Part shown: in pieces, positions 55,054 to 64,000 of the stretch | How positions within the stretch are numbered: position 1 is the stretch's first letter | Layout of the letters: every line of letters begins with the position of its first letter | Source of the DNA: an uncultured Methylophaga sp. | Lineage (GTDB): Bacteria; Pseudomonadota; Gammaproteobacteria; Nitrosococcales; Methylophagaceae | Direction: 5' to 3' | Assembly: GCA_913055695.1 (NCBI GenBank) | Contig: CAJXKF010000001.1 | Location: 390,354-454,353 of the forward strand | DNA length: 64,000 bases | Notes under the pieces: model-generated | Told to the model about the DNA's origin: nothing | Seen by the model: only the letters and a program-made list of their open reading frames with translations | Database searches by the model: none | Made by a program: the position numbers and the translations under genes

Positions 55054-55882
55054 CAGCAAATCCTTTTCGTGCTTTTTGGAAAATATAAAACCCAATGACC
55101 AAAATAGAAAGGGCAATTAAGGTATATATAGTCAAACTACTGTAGTTAGGAGTTTTTCCCCAAATTAGAACATCTCGTGATTGTTCCACAATAAATGTTA
55201 GTGGGTTGACCATAAATAAGGATTGATATGCCTCTGGAAGTCGCTCGATAGGGAAAAATACTGGCGACATAAACAGTAAAACGGTTGCGAGGACTCCCGT
55301 GAATTGCGTTATATCTCTGATAAATACACCAATTGCTGATAGTACATAGCTCAATCCTACACATAGAATGATTAGGGGCATTAGTACAAGTGGGAACAGC
55401 AAAGCTTCGATTGGAGGTAAACCAACTACGATTACAAAAAAAATAAACCAAATCAGTAGGCTAACTAATGAATGAAAAAATGCGCTTAAAACTACTACTA
55501 TCGGCAATATTTCCAGTGGAAAAACCACCTTTTTTACATAATTAGTGTTGACCAGAATTGTAGCAGGTGATCTTGTTATTGTTTCAGCTAAAATCGAATG
55601 CAATATCAGTCCGATAAAAAGCACAACCGCAAAAACAAATTCACCCTCTTCCTGACCATTTAGCTGCAAGCCCCATTTAGCTTTGAACACAACAGAGAAT
55701 ATAAAAGTAAAAACAAGCAACATTAGCAATGGGTTGAGAAATGACCAGCCAATTCCTAGCAAAGAGCCCCTGTAACGACCAACAACTTCTCGCTTTGTAA
55801 GTTGCTTGATCAGTGAATAGTTTTTGAATAGGGATCTTGACAAAGCTAAGAGGGATAATTGATTTGATGCATTCAAGTTCAA
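55043..55882 (-). CDS. wzm: Polysaccharide ABC exporter permease Wzm
   Basis: A 279-residue ABC-2 permease with six predicted membrane helices and the family opening LTKREVVGRYRGSLLGIGWSFLNPLLML. FMSPVFFPIERLPEAYQSLFMVNPLTFIVEQSRD is the typical ABC-2 segment. The start is probably TTG at 55882, which overlaps the rfbC stop (TTGA) with GAGGT upstream. The long track frame from 55960 reads into rfbC. Wzm with Wzt moves the finished chain across the inner membrane. Confidence 0.92.
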   Translation of the reverse strand: MNLNASNQLSLLALSRSLFKNYSLIKQLTKREVVGRYRGSLLGIGWSFLNPLLMLLVFTFIFSVVFKAKWGLQLNGQEEGEFVFAVVLFIGLILHSILAETITRSPATILVNTNYVKKVVFPLEILPIVVVLSAFFHSLVSLLIWFIFFVIVVGLPPIEALLFPLVLMPLIILCVGLSYVLSAIGVFIRDITQFTGVLATVLLFMSPVFFPIERLPEAYQSLFMVNPLTFIVEQSRDVLIWGKTPNYSSLTIYTLIALSILVIGFYIFQKARKGFADVL

Positions 55883-56427
55883 GAGAATACCTCGGCAAAC
55901 CGAAAGAGGGTTGCAGAAGCATCTTTTTCTGATAATTGGGGTTCGATACCTGTCGGCCAATTAATGTCTATATCAGGATCATTCCAAACAATACATCTTT
56001 CACTCTCTGGCGCATAATAATCTGTAGTTTTGTATAAAAATTCCGCTGTTGATGATAGCGTCAAAAATCCATGAGCGAACCCTTCTGGAATCCAGAGTTG
56101 CTTTTTATTTTCGGCGGAAAGAACTTCACAAACCCACCTGCCAAATGTAGGTGAACTCTTACGTATGTCAACAACTACATCCAAGACTTCTCCCTCCACC
56201 ACTCTCACTAACTTCCCTTGAGCATTTGGCGCTAACTGGTAATGCAAACCTCTCAGTACACCTTGTGTAGATTTTGAATGATTGTCTTGTACGAAATTGA
56301 TTTTTTTACCAATAGTGGCTTCAAATTTTTGCTGATTAAAGCTTTCGAAGAAAAAACCTCTCTCATCACCGAACACATCGGGTTCGATTAGGAATACGTC
56401 TGGAATTTTTGTTGGTGTCGCTTTCAT
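55879..56427 (-). CDS. rfbC: dTDP-4-dehydrorhamnose 3,5-epimerase RfbC
   Basis: RfbC (RmlC) epimerises dTDP-4-keto-6-deoxyglucose at C3 and C5 in dTDP-L-rhamnose synthesis. A cupin fold of 182 residues carries FFESFNQQKFE, the catalytic His in VLRGLHYQ, and GFAHGFLTLS; the late YKTTDYYAPESERCIVWNDPDI is typical. It follows rfbA after a 67-base gap and precedes wzm with a stop-start overlap. Confidence 0.95.
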   Translation of the reverse strand: MKATPTKIPDVFLIEPDVFGDERGFFFESFNQQKFEATIGKKINFVQDNHSKSTQGVLRGLHYQLAPNAQGKLVRVVEGEVLDVVVDIRKSSPTFGRWVCEVLSAENKKQLWIPEGFAHGFLTLSSTAEFLYKTTDYYAPESERCIVWNDPDIDINWPTGIEPQLSEKDASATLFRFAEVFS

Positions 56428-56494
56428 AAGTCTTCATTAATAATTTACTAGTCGAGAATCTATCGTTTCATGAAGTGAGGACTCGCTAGGAAGA

Positions 56495-57379
56495 TTAATT
56501 ACAATGCTCGCGCAGAACCTGCATAAGATATTGTCCATAACCATTTTTTAGCATCGGTGTAGCCAAGTTCTCAAGTTCATTAGCTGTAATCCACTTTTTG
56601 CAAAAAGCGATTTCTTCAGGACATGCGATTTTGAGTCCCTGTCGATTTTCAATGGTTTGAACGAACTGTGCTGCATCTAGCAGACTCTCATGAGTGCCTG
56701 TATCTAACCAGGCAAAGCCCCGCCCCATCTTTTCAACAGATAAATTATCTTGCTCAAGATAACGTTTATTGAGATCGGTTATCTCCAACTCTCCACGAGG
56801 AGAAGGTTTAATTTCTTTTGCATAATCAATAGCATGCTCGTCGTAGAAGTATAAGCCTGTGACGGCATAGCTAGACTTAGGTTTTGCCGGCTTTTCTTCC
56901 AAACTCAGTACTTTTCCCGACTTATCAAAATCAGCCACACCGTAGCGCTCTGGATCATGAACATGGTAGGCAAATACTGTGGCCCCATCTTTCCTTGCAT
57001 CAGCAGATGCAAGTAATTCATCTAGAGAATGACCATAGAAAATGTTATCGCCTAGAATCAGTGCCGACGGGCTTCCATCGAGAAAATGTTCAGCAATTAA
57101 AAGTGCTTGTGCCAAACCATCAGGTGAGTTTTGGACAGCATATTTAATATCCAGCCCCCACTGTTCACCATTACCAAGTAAATCTTGAAACCTGGGAGTA
57201 TCTTGGGGTGTTGAGATAATTAAAATCTCACGGATATCAGCCAACATCAATGTTGTCAGCGGATAGTAAATCATGGGTTTGTCAAAAACGGGCAACAATT
57301 GTTTTGATATCGCCTGTGTGGCCGGATAGAGGCGCGTGCCCGAGCCACCCGCAAGAATGATTCCTTTTCGTTTACTCAT
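56495..57379 (-). CDS. rfbA: Glucose-1-phosphate thymidylyltransferase RfbA
   Basis: RfbA (RmlA) joins dTTP and glucose-1-phosphate. The nucleotidyltransferase loop [35 protein letters not shown] is diagnostic, and [11 protein letters not shown] and GTHESLLDA are conserved. The start at 57379 (MSKRKG) overlaps the rfbD stop by four bases and gives 294 residues. The track start inside rfbD adds 17 residues and is not credible. Confidence 0.96.
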   Translation of the reverse strand: MSKRKGIILAGGSGTRLYPATQAISKQLLPVFDKPMIYYPLTTLMLADIREILIISTPQDTPRFQDLLGNGEQWGLDIKYAVQNSPDGLAQALLIAEHFLDGSPSALILGDNIFYGHSLDELLASADARKDGATVFAYHVHDPERYGVADFDKSGKVLSLEEKPAKPKSSYAVTGLYFYDEHAIDYAKEIKPSPRGELEITDLNKRYLEQDNLSVEKMGRGFAWLDTGTHESLLDAAQFVQTIENRQGLKIACPEEIAFCKKWITANELENLATPMLKNGYGQYLMQVLREHCN

Positions 57380-58278
57380 GATTGATTCTCTATGTATTCT
57401 GTTACCATCCTTTCGACATGAAAACGCCAATCTGGCAATTCGATTTCAAGCAAGGATTTTAATTTTTTAGTATCCAGTTTTGAATTGGATGGTCGCACTG
57501 CTGGGCGAGGAAATTCAGCAGTCGTAATTGCCTCTACCTCATTTGACTGGACTTTTAGAGTAATCCCTAAAACAGCTGATTTCTCTAAAACATATTTTGC
57601 AAAATCATGCCAGCTCGCTTCCCCTGAAGCCACTAAGTTATAGATTCCGGAATTTTTCTCAGTAAAGTCAGTTTCCTGATGAATTCTCATTACCAGTTGT
57701 GCAGTGACATCAGCAATTAGTTCAGCACTAGTAGGCGCACCAAATTGATCAGCAACAACCTTTAGTTCATCGCGTTCAGTAGCCAGCTTGATCATGGTTT
57801 TGGCAAAATTGTTGCCACGAGAGGCATAGACCCAACTGGTTCGCAAAATAAAATGTCTACAACCACTTTTTAAGATGGCTTGCTCACCATCAAGCTTACT
57901 TTTGCCATAGACTGATTGCGGGTTGGTGAGGTCATCTTCGCTGTAGCGGCCGGACTTTTTACCATCAAAAACGTAATCAGTAGAATAATGAACTAGAGTA
58001 GCGTTGAGTTTGTTCGCTTCTTCAGCCAGTAAAGCGACCGCTTCTCTATTTACCTGATAAGCACTCTCAATATATGTCTCTGCTTGATCAACAGCAGTGT
58101 AAGCAACCGCATTGACAATAATGTCAGGTTTAGAGTCACGGACGATGTCTCGAAGTTGCTGAAAGTTCTGAAAATCAGCTGTCGAACGGTCGTGAGCTTC
58201 AAGCTCTCCCAGTAGCGACAATGATCGCTGGCATTCCCAGCCTACCTGCCCGTTTACACCTAGTAAAAGAATTTTCAT
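57376..58278 (-). CDS. rfbD: dTDP-4-dehydrorhamnose reductase RfbD
   Basis: RfbD (RmlD) reduces dTDP-4-keto-rhamnose with NADPH, the last step to dTDP-L-rhamnose. The SDR cofactor loop is [11 protein letters not shown], the catalytic Thr/Tyr lie in [17 protein letters not shown] and [11 protein letters not shown], and [17 protein letters not shown] is typical. Length 300 residues. Its start overlaps the rfbB stop (ATGA), so rfbB-rfbD-rfbA are translationally coupled. Confidence 0.95.
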   Translation of the reverse strand: MKILLLGVNGQVGWECQRSLSLLGELEAHDRSTADFQNFQQLRDIVRDSKPDIIVNAVAYTAVDQAETYIESAYQVNREAVALLAEEANKLNATLVHYSTDYVFDGKKSGRYSEDDLTNPQSVYGKSKLDGEQAILKSGCRHFILRTSWVYASRGNNFAKTMIKLATERDELKVVADQFGAPTSAELIADVTAQLVMRIHQETDFTEKNSGIYNLVASGEASWHDFAKYVLEKSAVLGITLKVQSNEVEAITTAEFPRPAVRPSNSKLDTKKLKSLLEIELPDWRFHVERMVTEYIENQS

Positions 58279-59354
58279 GCGTACTGTTTAGTCACCCAAT
58301 CTCTGTATTCACCACTCACAATGTGTTGAACCCATTCCTGATTATTTAGGTACCATTCAACGGTTTTACGGATCCCTGACTCAAAGGTCTCAGATGGCTG
58401 CCAGTCTAGTTCGCTGTTTATTTTCTCGGCATTGATAGCATAGCGTCTGTCATGACCTGGGCGATCAGTGACGAATGTTATTAACCCTTTATAACCCTCT
58501 GGATTCTTTTCTGAGCGAGAGAATTGGCTATCTGGGGTAAGCTCTTCCAGCAAATCACAAATCGTATTAACGATGTCCAAATTGGCTTTTTCATTAAGTC
58601 CACCGATATTATAGACCTCACCGACCTTCCCGGCCTCCAGCACACGTCGAATAGCACTGCAATGATCACTCACATAAAGCCAGTCACGAATTTGCTGGCC
58701 GTCACCATAAACGGGCAATGGCTTCCCGGCCAGTGCGTTGTGAATCATCAATGGGATTAGTTTTTCAGGAAACTGAAAGGGGCCATAGTTATTGGAACAA
58801 TTTGTCGTTAATACCGGTAAACCATAGGTATGGTGGTAGGCTCTGACAAGGTGGTCAGACGAAGCTTTACTAGCACTGTAAGGACTGTTTGGTTCATAAC
58901 GATGCTTTTCCGTAAAGGCTGCGGCATCTGGTGCCAGGGTGCCGTAAACTTCGTCAGTTGATATATGCAAAAAACGAAAAGCATCTCTATCAACATCCTC
59001 AAGACTATCCCAATATGAGCGTACCGTCTCAAGCAATCTGAATGTTCCAACAATATTAGTTTCTATGAAGTCTTCCGGTCCATGAATCGATCGATCTACA
59101 TGTGATTCTGCTGCAAAATTCAAGATTGCTCTGGGCTTGTGTTCGAATAGTAACTTCCTTACTAATTCGGCATCACCAATGTCACCTGAAGCAAACGTAT
59201 AGCGCTCGTCGTCGGATAATGATGACAAGTTTTCTATATTGCCTGCGTAGGTCAACTTGTCGAGGTTTACTACTGGCTCGTTTGTTTGGGAAAGCCAATC
59301 ATGAATAAAATTTGAGCCTATAAAGCCGGCTCCGCCTGTTACGAGAATAGTCAT
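58275..59354 (-). CDS. rfbB: dTDP-glucose 4,6-dehydratase RfbB
   Basis: RfbB (RmlB) oxidises and dehydrates dTDP-glucose to dTDP-4-keto-6-deoxyglucose using bound [18 protein letters not shown] binds [24 protein letters not shown], and [22 protein letters not shown] with the Tyr-x3-Lys pair are diagnostic. Length 359 residues, as expected. It is the first gene of the rhamnose block. Confidence 0.96.
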   Translation of the reverse strand: MTILVTGGAGFIGSNFIHDWLSQTNEPVVNLDKLTYAGNIENLSSLSDDERYTFASGDIGDAELVRKLLFEHKPRAILNFAAESHVDRSIHGPEDFIETNIVGTFRLLETVRSYWDSLEDVDRDAFRFLHISTDEVYGTLAPDAAAFTEKHRYEPNSPYSASKASSDHLVRAYHHTYGLPVLTTNCSNNYGPFQFPEKLIPLMIHNALAGKPLPVYGDGQQIRDWLYVSDHCSAIRRVLEAGKVGEVYNIGGLNEKANLDIVNTICDLLEELTPDSQFSRSEKNPEGYKGLITFVTDRPGHDRRYAINAEKINSELDWQPSETFESGIRKTVEWYLNNQEWVQHIVSGEYRDWVTKQYA

Positions 59355-59357
59355 GTT

Positions 59358-60284
59358 TTATAATTTTTTGAGTATTGTGGCGCCCATAAGCGCAATGTTG
59401 CCGATATGAGACTGTCTATAGAGCCTCGCATTCTTGGCGAGTCTGAATCTTTGATAAAGATTTGCTTCACGAAGCCTTTCAAACTGTTCAAGAGTTTTCT
59501 GATTCTCACACGTAAAGAGAGGTTTAGCTGTTTTCAAAGCTCTTAAGTTGACTTCATTCCATTTCTTGAATCTTCCATTTATCAGAGATAGAACACGACT
59601 CAAATTAGCAGTCCAACTTGTATTAGCACCGATCTCATTGTTTTCATGCTGACGATAACGCACTGTAGGGTGTGTATCGTATATTACTTTGCCACCAACA
59701 CCTGTTACGAGCATGTATGTCCACCAATCATGGCTGACTATTTCATGAATACCGACCTTGGATATTAGCTGTTTCGTTTGACGGTTAAATAACATGGTAT
59801 TTCCACCAGCCAAGCTCTGAACTAATGCATTTTGAAAGCTGGGCTTTCTGGTAAATAAGCAAGATAACTTACCGGTCATTTCACCAGTCTCAGTAACTAT
59901 TTTAGTTCGGGAGCAATAAAGAGTGGCTATAGCATTTTCAATCGGAGCTAACGCACTGACAGCTCGTGATAATTTATCTCTTTCCCAAATATCATCTTGG
60001 TCACAATATGCAAAAAAGTCTGCCTCAATTTTTTCATCACAAACCAGAGAAAGAAAATTACTTGCAAAACCTTTTTGAGGGCCTAACCTGACAGTGAAGC
60101 TGCCTTTATTCCAAGACGTTTTATACCTTTCTAAGAGAGTTAGCGTGTTGTCGGTTGAGCCATCATCTGACACATATATATCAATGCTTTCATGCTGCTG
60201 TTGAGCGATTGACTCAAGCTGTTCACCAAGATGCTTTTCACCATTGTAAGTACATAACAATACTGCAATCTTGGCTCTAATCAT
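59358..60284 (-). CDS. GT2-family glycosyltransferase, rhamnosyltransferase-like
   Basis: A 308-residue GT-A enzyme of family 2. The opening AVLLCTYNGEKHLGEQLESI, the nucleotide-binding VSDDGSTDNTLTLLERY and YCDQDDIWERDKLSRAV are classic for bacterial family 2 rhamnosyltransferases. It lies four bases after the stop-start point of rfbB, which supports a role in adding rhamnose made by the adjacent block. The exact linkage is unknown. There is no membrane helix, so it probably works at the inner face of the membrane. Confidence 0.88.
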   Translation of the reverse strand: MIRAKIAVLLCTYNGEKHLGEQLESIAQQQHESIDIYVSDDGSTDNTLTLLERYKTSWNKGSFTVRLGPQKGFASNFLSLVCDEKIEADFFAYCDQDDIWERDKLSRAVSALAPIENAIATLYCSRTKIVTETGEMTGKLSCLFTRKPSFQNALVQSLAGGNTMLFNRQTKQLISKVGIHEIVSHDWWTYMLVTGVGGKVIYDTHPTVRYRQHENNEIGANTSWTANLSRVLSLINGRFKKWNEVNLRALKTAKPLFTCENQKTLEQFERLREANLYQRFRLAKNARLYRQSHIGNIALMGATILKKL

Positions 60285-60396
60285 GCCCGAACTTTTCTGT
60301 GGGTGGTGTTTGATATGAGGGAAGTGTTTCCGTCATTATAGTCATGAAGTACACTTCAACGTTCCATGTTATGCAAGTGGTTTCGATTCAAGTTGC

Positions 60397-60945
60397 TCAT
60401 TTTACCCTGTCACCTTGACCACTACCAGCCATTGTATGGAATAAATACAAAAAATATGACTTCAATGTCAAAGTAGCAATCATTTCTGCATCAGTCTCTG
60501 CCAATAATCTCGGGGTTGACATATCAATTTCATTTATCTGAGCCAACCCTGTAATGCCTGGTCTGACTCCAAATACACCGCGCATTTCACGCTCATGAAT
60601 CAGATCATCTTGACTAAACAAACAAGGCCTGGGCCCAACCAGACTCATCTCACCTTTCAAAACATTCCAGAGTTGCGGCAACTCATCCAACTTTGTCCGG
60701 CGCAGGAAGTTTCCTAGAGGCGTGATTGAGCTTCTGCTTGCTAGATGACTTGCCACATGAGCTGTGTCGATTTTCATTGTGCGAAACTTCACAAGAATAA
60801 ATGGCTTCAAGTGGCGCCCAACCCGTTGCTGTCTGAATATTGGAGAGCCTGTATCGAAAAATCCCATAACACAGATCAGCGAGAGCAGAGGAAGAGTTAC
60901 AATCAAACCCAACAAGGACAAAACAATATCGAAGAATCTAATCAC
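60397..60945 (-). CDS. Initiating sugar-phosphate transferase (PglC/WcaJ C-terminal type)
   Basis: A 182-residue monotopic phosphoglycosyl transferase that loads a sugar phosphate on undecaprenyl phosphate. One hydrophobic hairpin ([26 protein letters not shown]) is followed by the hallmark [51 protein letters not shown] and [17 protein letters not shown]. Lacking the extra N-terminal helices of WbaP/WcaJ, it is of the short type. The start is GTG at 60945. It would start the chain that Wzm-Wzt exports. Confidence 0.92.
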   Translation of the reverse strand: MIRFFDIVLSLLGLIVTLPLLSLICVMGFFDTGSPIFRQQRVGRHLKPFILVKFRTMKIDTAHVASHLASRSSITPLGNFLRRTKLDELPQLWNVLKGEMSLVGPRPCLFSQDDLIHEREMRGVFGVRPGITGLAQINEIDMSTPRLLAETDAEMIATLTLKSYFLYLFHTMAGSGQGDRVK

Positions 60946-61029
60946 GAGTGTTTTCGCATTTATAACGTGTTCTGAGTTGAGGCATATTAACTGATGGTGT
61001 GGAAGTTATGTAGGTTGGAGTTAAAATTG

Positions 61030-61974
61030 TTACCTTTCCATGTCATGCATATTCTTGAGTTGCTCATCCATGGAGATGACAGGCGACCAACCAAGCAAAT
61101 AACGGGCTTTACTCGAGTCTAACTGAAGCGAACCGAATAAACGATCAGTTACTTCGCCTTTCCCAAGCATCCTAGCCACAAACGTCATCCAAGGCACAGG
61201 TATGGAGAAAAGCTTGGCTTTCTTTCCTTGAAAATGGGCAAGCTTTTGAATGAGTTCTGAAGTCGAAATATCCTCACCGTCCGATAACACAAAGACCTGA
61301 TTAGCTGCTTTTGGATGATCAATGCTACAAATTATAAAACTCACTAAATTTTCCAAAGCCAACAAAGAGCGTCTATTTTTCACCGCCCCAAAAGGAAAAG
61401 GAAGGCCTCGACCAACCCATCGAATCATGCTGGCGAAATTACCTTTCACCCCTGGCCCATAAATCAATGGCGGCCTGATAATCACCACCTCCATATCAGT
61501 GTTTCTGGCAATCTGCATGAGCCCCTGTTCTGCTTCCAATTTTGAAATAGCATAGGGATCTGTTGGGTTGCAGACATCCTCTTCTGAAAAGGGTAAACGA
61601 CCAGATGTCGACTCACCATTGACTTTAATCGTACTCAGAAAGATGAGTCGTTTTACACCAGCCTTGGCAGCCTGCTGTGCCAGTTTAATAGTGGCATCTC
61701 TGTTAACTCGTCTGAACTCAGAGAGAGGATTGCTTGAATTATCATTCATGACGTGAACGCGGGCAGCGAGATGAATCACCGCGTCCACGTCCACTAATGA
61801 ATCCGACCAGTCAAATTGCTCTGCAAGCTCAATCTTTAACACTTGCACCAGTGGATTTTTAAAATCCTTCAGCTGGTTTCTTACCGCAGCTAGCACCTGA
61901 TTATCAGACTGAATGAGTTGGGGTATTAATTGGCTTCCTATAAATCCGTTAGCCCCTGTAACAAGGACCTTCAT
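61030..61974 (-). CDS. NAD-dependent epimerase/dehydratase (WbpV/WbnF-like)
   Basis: A 314-residue extended SDR. VTGANGFIGSQLIPQL binds the cofactor, AARVHVMND, FLSTIKVNGE and the catalytic YAISKLEAEQ (Tyr-x3-Lys) follow, then IRPPLIYGPGVKGNFASMIRWVGRGLPFPFG. This pattern is common next to an initiating transferase in O-antigen loci, where these enzymes act on UDP-GlcNAc or UDP-QuiNAc derivatives. The substrate is inferred from context only. Its start overlaps the GT4 stop. Confidence 0.86.
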   Translation of the reverse strand: MKVLVTGANGFIGSQLIPQLIQSDNQVLAAVRNQLKDFKNPLVQVLKIELAEQFDWSDSLVDVDAVIHLAARVHVMNDNSSNPLSEFRRVNRDATIKLAQQAAKAGVKRLIFLSTIKVNGESTSGRLPFSEEDVCNPTDPYAISKLEAEQGLMQIARNTDMEVVIIRPPLIYGPGVKGNFASMIRWVGRGLPFPFGAVKNRRSLLALENLVSFIICSIDHPKAANQVFVLSDGEDISTSELIQKLAHFQGKKAKLFSIPVPWMTFVARMLGKGEVTDRLFGSLQLDSSKARYLLGWSPVISMDEQLKNMHDMER

Positions 61975-63107
61975 TTAACACCGTACATTTTGTCCAGCTC
62001 ATCGTATAAATTCATGTGAGCATCAACAACATAGTTGATTGCAAACTTTCTCTCTGCCAGTTCCCGGCCAGCCTTACCCATTGCACGCCTCAACTCAGGG
62101 TTATAAATAAGCTTTTTAATTGTTTCAGCAAGCGCCAGTGCATTTCTGTGCGGTACAAGGATACCGGTCTCATCAGGAATTATTGCATCTCTGCAACCGG
62201 GAACATCCGTTGTCACCACAGCTCGACCACAGGCAGCGGCTTCAATCAGGACTTTGGGTAAACCTTCACGATAGGAAGGCAGTACTACGATATGGCTGTC
62301 CCTAAAGAGTTTAGCGATGTCATTTCTCTGCTCTAAAAACTCCACGCGCCCCTCAGTTCGCCACTGCTCTAATATCTCGCTTCTAATTGTGGCTGGGTTT
62401 CCATTATCTTCAGCTCCAGCAACCATAAATAGGGCATCAATACCTTGTTCGCTCAGAATTGATGCAGCGCGAACGAACTCTCTGATCCCCTTATCTTTCA
62501 ATAATCGCCCGGCAAAAATGACTTTTATAGGGCTTTCCGGCTCTGGGTAATATTTGTATTCAGTCAGGTCAACCCCTGACCCTGGAATGAGTATGGACTT
62601 TTCAAAAGGAAGATCACAAAGGCTGGTAATAATTTTTCGATCATCAGCGTTTTGGAAAATGATCCGCAGTTTTTTGTAGCCCAACGCCAATCTGTAAAAT
62701 CTAGCGACGAAAAAACGTAGCGCTCTTTCGGCTATGGTTTGAGCCATAAATACTGAACCTAGACCTGATATTGCAGCAACACAGGGGACTTTACAGATAC
62801 GTGCAGCCAAGCCTCCATAGAGCACAGGTTTTATCGTAACAAGGTGAACAATATCAGGTCTGATTTGACGTATTAATCTGATAATAAAAATTGTCGTCCA
62901 TGTCTCTCGCAAGAGGTTTTTACCGCTTCGGCTAAGCGGAAGAAGATAGTGCTTGAAACCATATAATTTAAGATGCTGATGACCATAATTAGTACCGGTA
63001 GCCACATGAATTTCATAACCGGCTTTTTGCGCTGCACGAGCAATAGGCAAGCGATGCGACAGAAAAAACTCCATTGTATTGACAATGAATAGTAAGCGCT
63101 TTTTCAT
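61971..63107 (-). CDS. GT4-family glycosyltransferase (WbpH/CapM-like)
   Basis: A 378-residue GT-B enzyme. The N-terminal part has FIVNTMEFFLSHRLPIARAAQKAGYEIHVATG and PDIVHLVTIKPVLYGGLAARI, typical of O-antigen GT4 enzymes. The C-terminal donor domain contains FAGRLLKDKGIREFVRAA and SYREGLPKVLIEAAACGRAVVTTDVPG, with an intact E-x7-E. It overlaps asnB upstream and the epimerase downstream by four bases each. It probably adds the second sugar to the carrier-linked residue. Confidence 0.9.
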   Translation of the reverse strand: MKKRLLFIVNTMEFFLSHRLPIARAAQKAGYEIHVATGTNYGHQHLKLYGFKHYLLPLSRSGKNLLRETWTTIFIIRLIRQIRPDIVHLVTIKPVLYGGLAARICKVPCVAAISGLGSVFMAQTIAERALRFFVARFYRLALGYKKLRIIFQNADDRKIITSLCDLPFEKSILIPGSGVDLTEYKYYPEPESPIKVIFAGRLLKDKGIREFVRAASILSEQGIDALFMVAGAEDNGNPATIRSEILEQWRTEGRVEFLEQRNDIAKLFRDSHIVVLPSYREGLPKVLIEAAACGRAVVTTDVPGCRDAIIPDETGILVPHRNALALAETIKKLIYNPELRRAMGKAGRELAERKFAINYVVDAHMNLYDELDKMYGVK

Positions 63108-64000
63108 GATTGCGTCTCAAGCCATGACTGAAACATCAAAACATCCCAAAGGTAATAATGCCAACGACGCTTGCCAGACTGATGCTCCTCCCACAACTGT
63201 CTTATTGGCTCTGGATTGAAGAAACCTTCATTTTTGAGTTTGGTTTCATCCAATAACTCTTCACCCCACTCTCGTAACGGCCCGCGAAGCCAGTGCTCAA
63301 TTGGCACACCAAACCCCATCTTGGGTCGCTCCATCAGCTCACGCGGGACATATCGGTCAAGCGCTCTGCGCAATAACCACTTGCCCTGTCCATCTCGAAA
63401 CTTATACTGCATGGGCACTCGCCATGCGAACTCAACCAAACGGTGATCCAGCAGAGGGACCCGCGCCTCCAGGCTAACGGCCATACTTGCTCTGTCCACC
63501 TTAGTCAGAATGTCATCTGGCAGATAAGTCTTCATGTCCAGATACATCATTCTCTCATGGAGACCGCCAAGAGCTGGAAGCTGTCTCGGATCATTTAGTA
63601 TCGTTGATGGCTCATGAGCACCAAGTATGATTTGTTCGGGATCTTTCCAGTGCGAAACCAGTTCGCGATAGATAACCTCAGCTGCTCCATGCCCAAGCAT
63701 ACCGGCAAGTTTGGGTAATCTGTCCGCAAGATGATTAATACGCAAGCGTGGAGGCAGAATACTCATCGCCTTTTCCAGCCCGGCTCCGGGCGCATGGGAT
63801 AAGGCCATACTTAACAGCTTACGTAATGGTATGGGCAAAAGCCTAATTTTTTGCCAGATAGCAGCCGCCTTAAAATAACGCTCATACCCAAAAAAAAGTT
63901 CGTCACCGCCATCTCCGGATAGACTGACAGTCACCTTTCGACGCGCAAGCTCGCTGACGAGAAATGTGGGTATCTGTGACGAGTCTGAAAAAGGCTCGTC
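63104..64000 (-). CDS. asnB: Asparagine synthase (glutamine-hydrolysing), C-terminal part (runs off the window)
   Basis: The frame continues beyond the ORF-track start at 63934 to the window edge, reading DEPFSDSSQIPTFLVSELARRKVTVSLSGDGGDELFFGYERYF, so it is 5' truncated by the window. The PP-loop synthetase domain is present: SGDGGDELF, KTYLPDDILTKVDRASMAVSLEARVPLLDHRLVEFA. The N-terminal glutaminase lies outside. AsnB-like enzymes in O-antigen loci are thought to form amide groups on sugar acids rather than asparagine; this gene overlaps a glycosyltransferase, which fits that use. Confidence 0.9.
   Translation of the reverse strand, partial: DEPFSDSSQIPTFLVSELARRKVTVSLSGDGGDELFFGYERYFKAAAIWQKIRLLPIPLRKLLSMALSHAPGAGLEKAMSILPPRLRINHLADRLPKLAGMLGHGAAEVIYRELVSHWKDPEQIILGAHEPSTILNDPRQLPALGGLHERMMYLDMKTYLPDDILTKVDRASMAVSLEARVPLLDHRLVEFAWRVPMQYKFRDGQGKWLLRRALDRYVPRELMERPKMGFGVPIEHWLRGPLREWGEELLDETKLKNEGFFNPEPIRQLWEEHQSGKRRWHYYLWDVLMFQSWLETQS

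Overview
The window is chromosomal DNA of a Gram-negative gammaproteobacterium. It carries a complete outer-membrane biogenesis set (bamA, bamB, skp, lpxA, lpxD), fabA/fabB, map-glnD, TtcA, an NtrC/sigma-54-type promoter and an O-antigen type ABC exporter. The mixture would fit a marine or methylotrophic lineage such as Methylophaga, but that genus name is only a guess from gene content and style. No rRNA, tRNA, insertion sequence, prophage or CRISPR array was seen.

Region 1 (1-11530): end of a retropepsin-like protease gene, molybdenum cofactor genes (a mobA-mobB fusion and moeA), ttcA, a glyoxalase-fold protein, an EamA exporter, then the diaminopimelate/lysine genes dapC, dapD, an ArsC-like reductase and dapE. 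A small secreted protein and a ZnuD-like TonB receptor follow. Region 2 (11598-16815): a small membrane protein, an SDR, purU, a MazG-like pyrophosphohydrolase, an alpha/beta hydrolase, a 58-codon GTG-start gene absent from the ORF track, and fabB-fabA. Region 3 (16955-22567): a LapB/LapC/TolC-type type I secretion operon with a LuxR-type regulator whose receiver domain has lost its phosphorylation residues.

Region 4 (22705-43859) is the conserved core: der-bamB-yfgM; amtB with a well-formed sigma-54 promoter and two NtrC-like enhancer sites; then lpxA-fabZ-lpxD-skp-bamA-rseP-dxr-cdsA-uppS-frr-pyrH-tsf-rpsB on the minus strand, and map-glnD divergent. rpsB has a structured leader and a promoter with a GC-rich discriminator. 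A comEA-like gene and a Phd/RelE toxin-antitoxin pair follow.

Region 5 (45178-64000, all minus strand) is a surface-polysaccharide locus. From the promoter-proximal side it holds partial asnB, a GT4, a sugar epimerase, an initiating sugar-phosphate transferase, a GT2, rfbB-rfbD-rfbA-rfbC (dTDP-L-rhamnose), wzm-wzt export, a methyltransferase, a 770-residue sulfotransferase/glycosyltransferase fusion, two related GT4 enzymes around an epimerase, APS kinase (cysC) and a DHH phosphoesterase. The middle part is visibly AT-richer than the core, which suggests horizontal transfer. The most interesting reading is that the locus makes a sulfated glycan and carries its own PAPS module: cysC makes the sulfate donor, the fusion protein uses it, and the DHH enzyme could remove the PAP by-product. 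That last role is inference.

Many start sites were moved from the ORF-track positions because of ribosome binding sites, family lengths or stop-start overlaps. Several essential genes appear to start with TTG or GTG.
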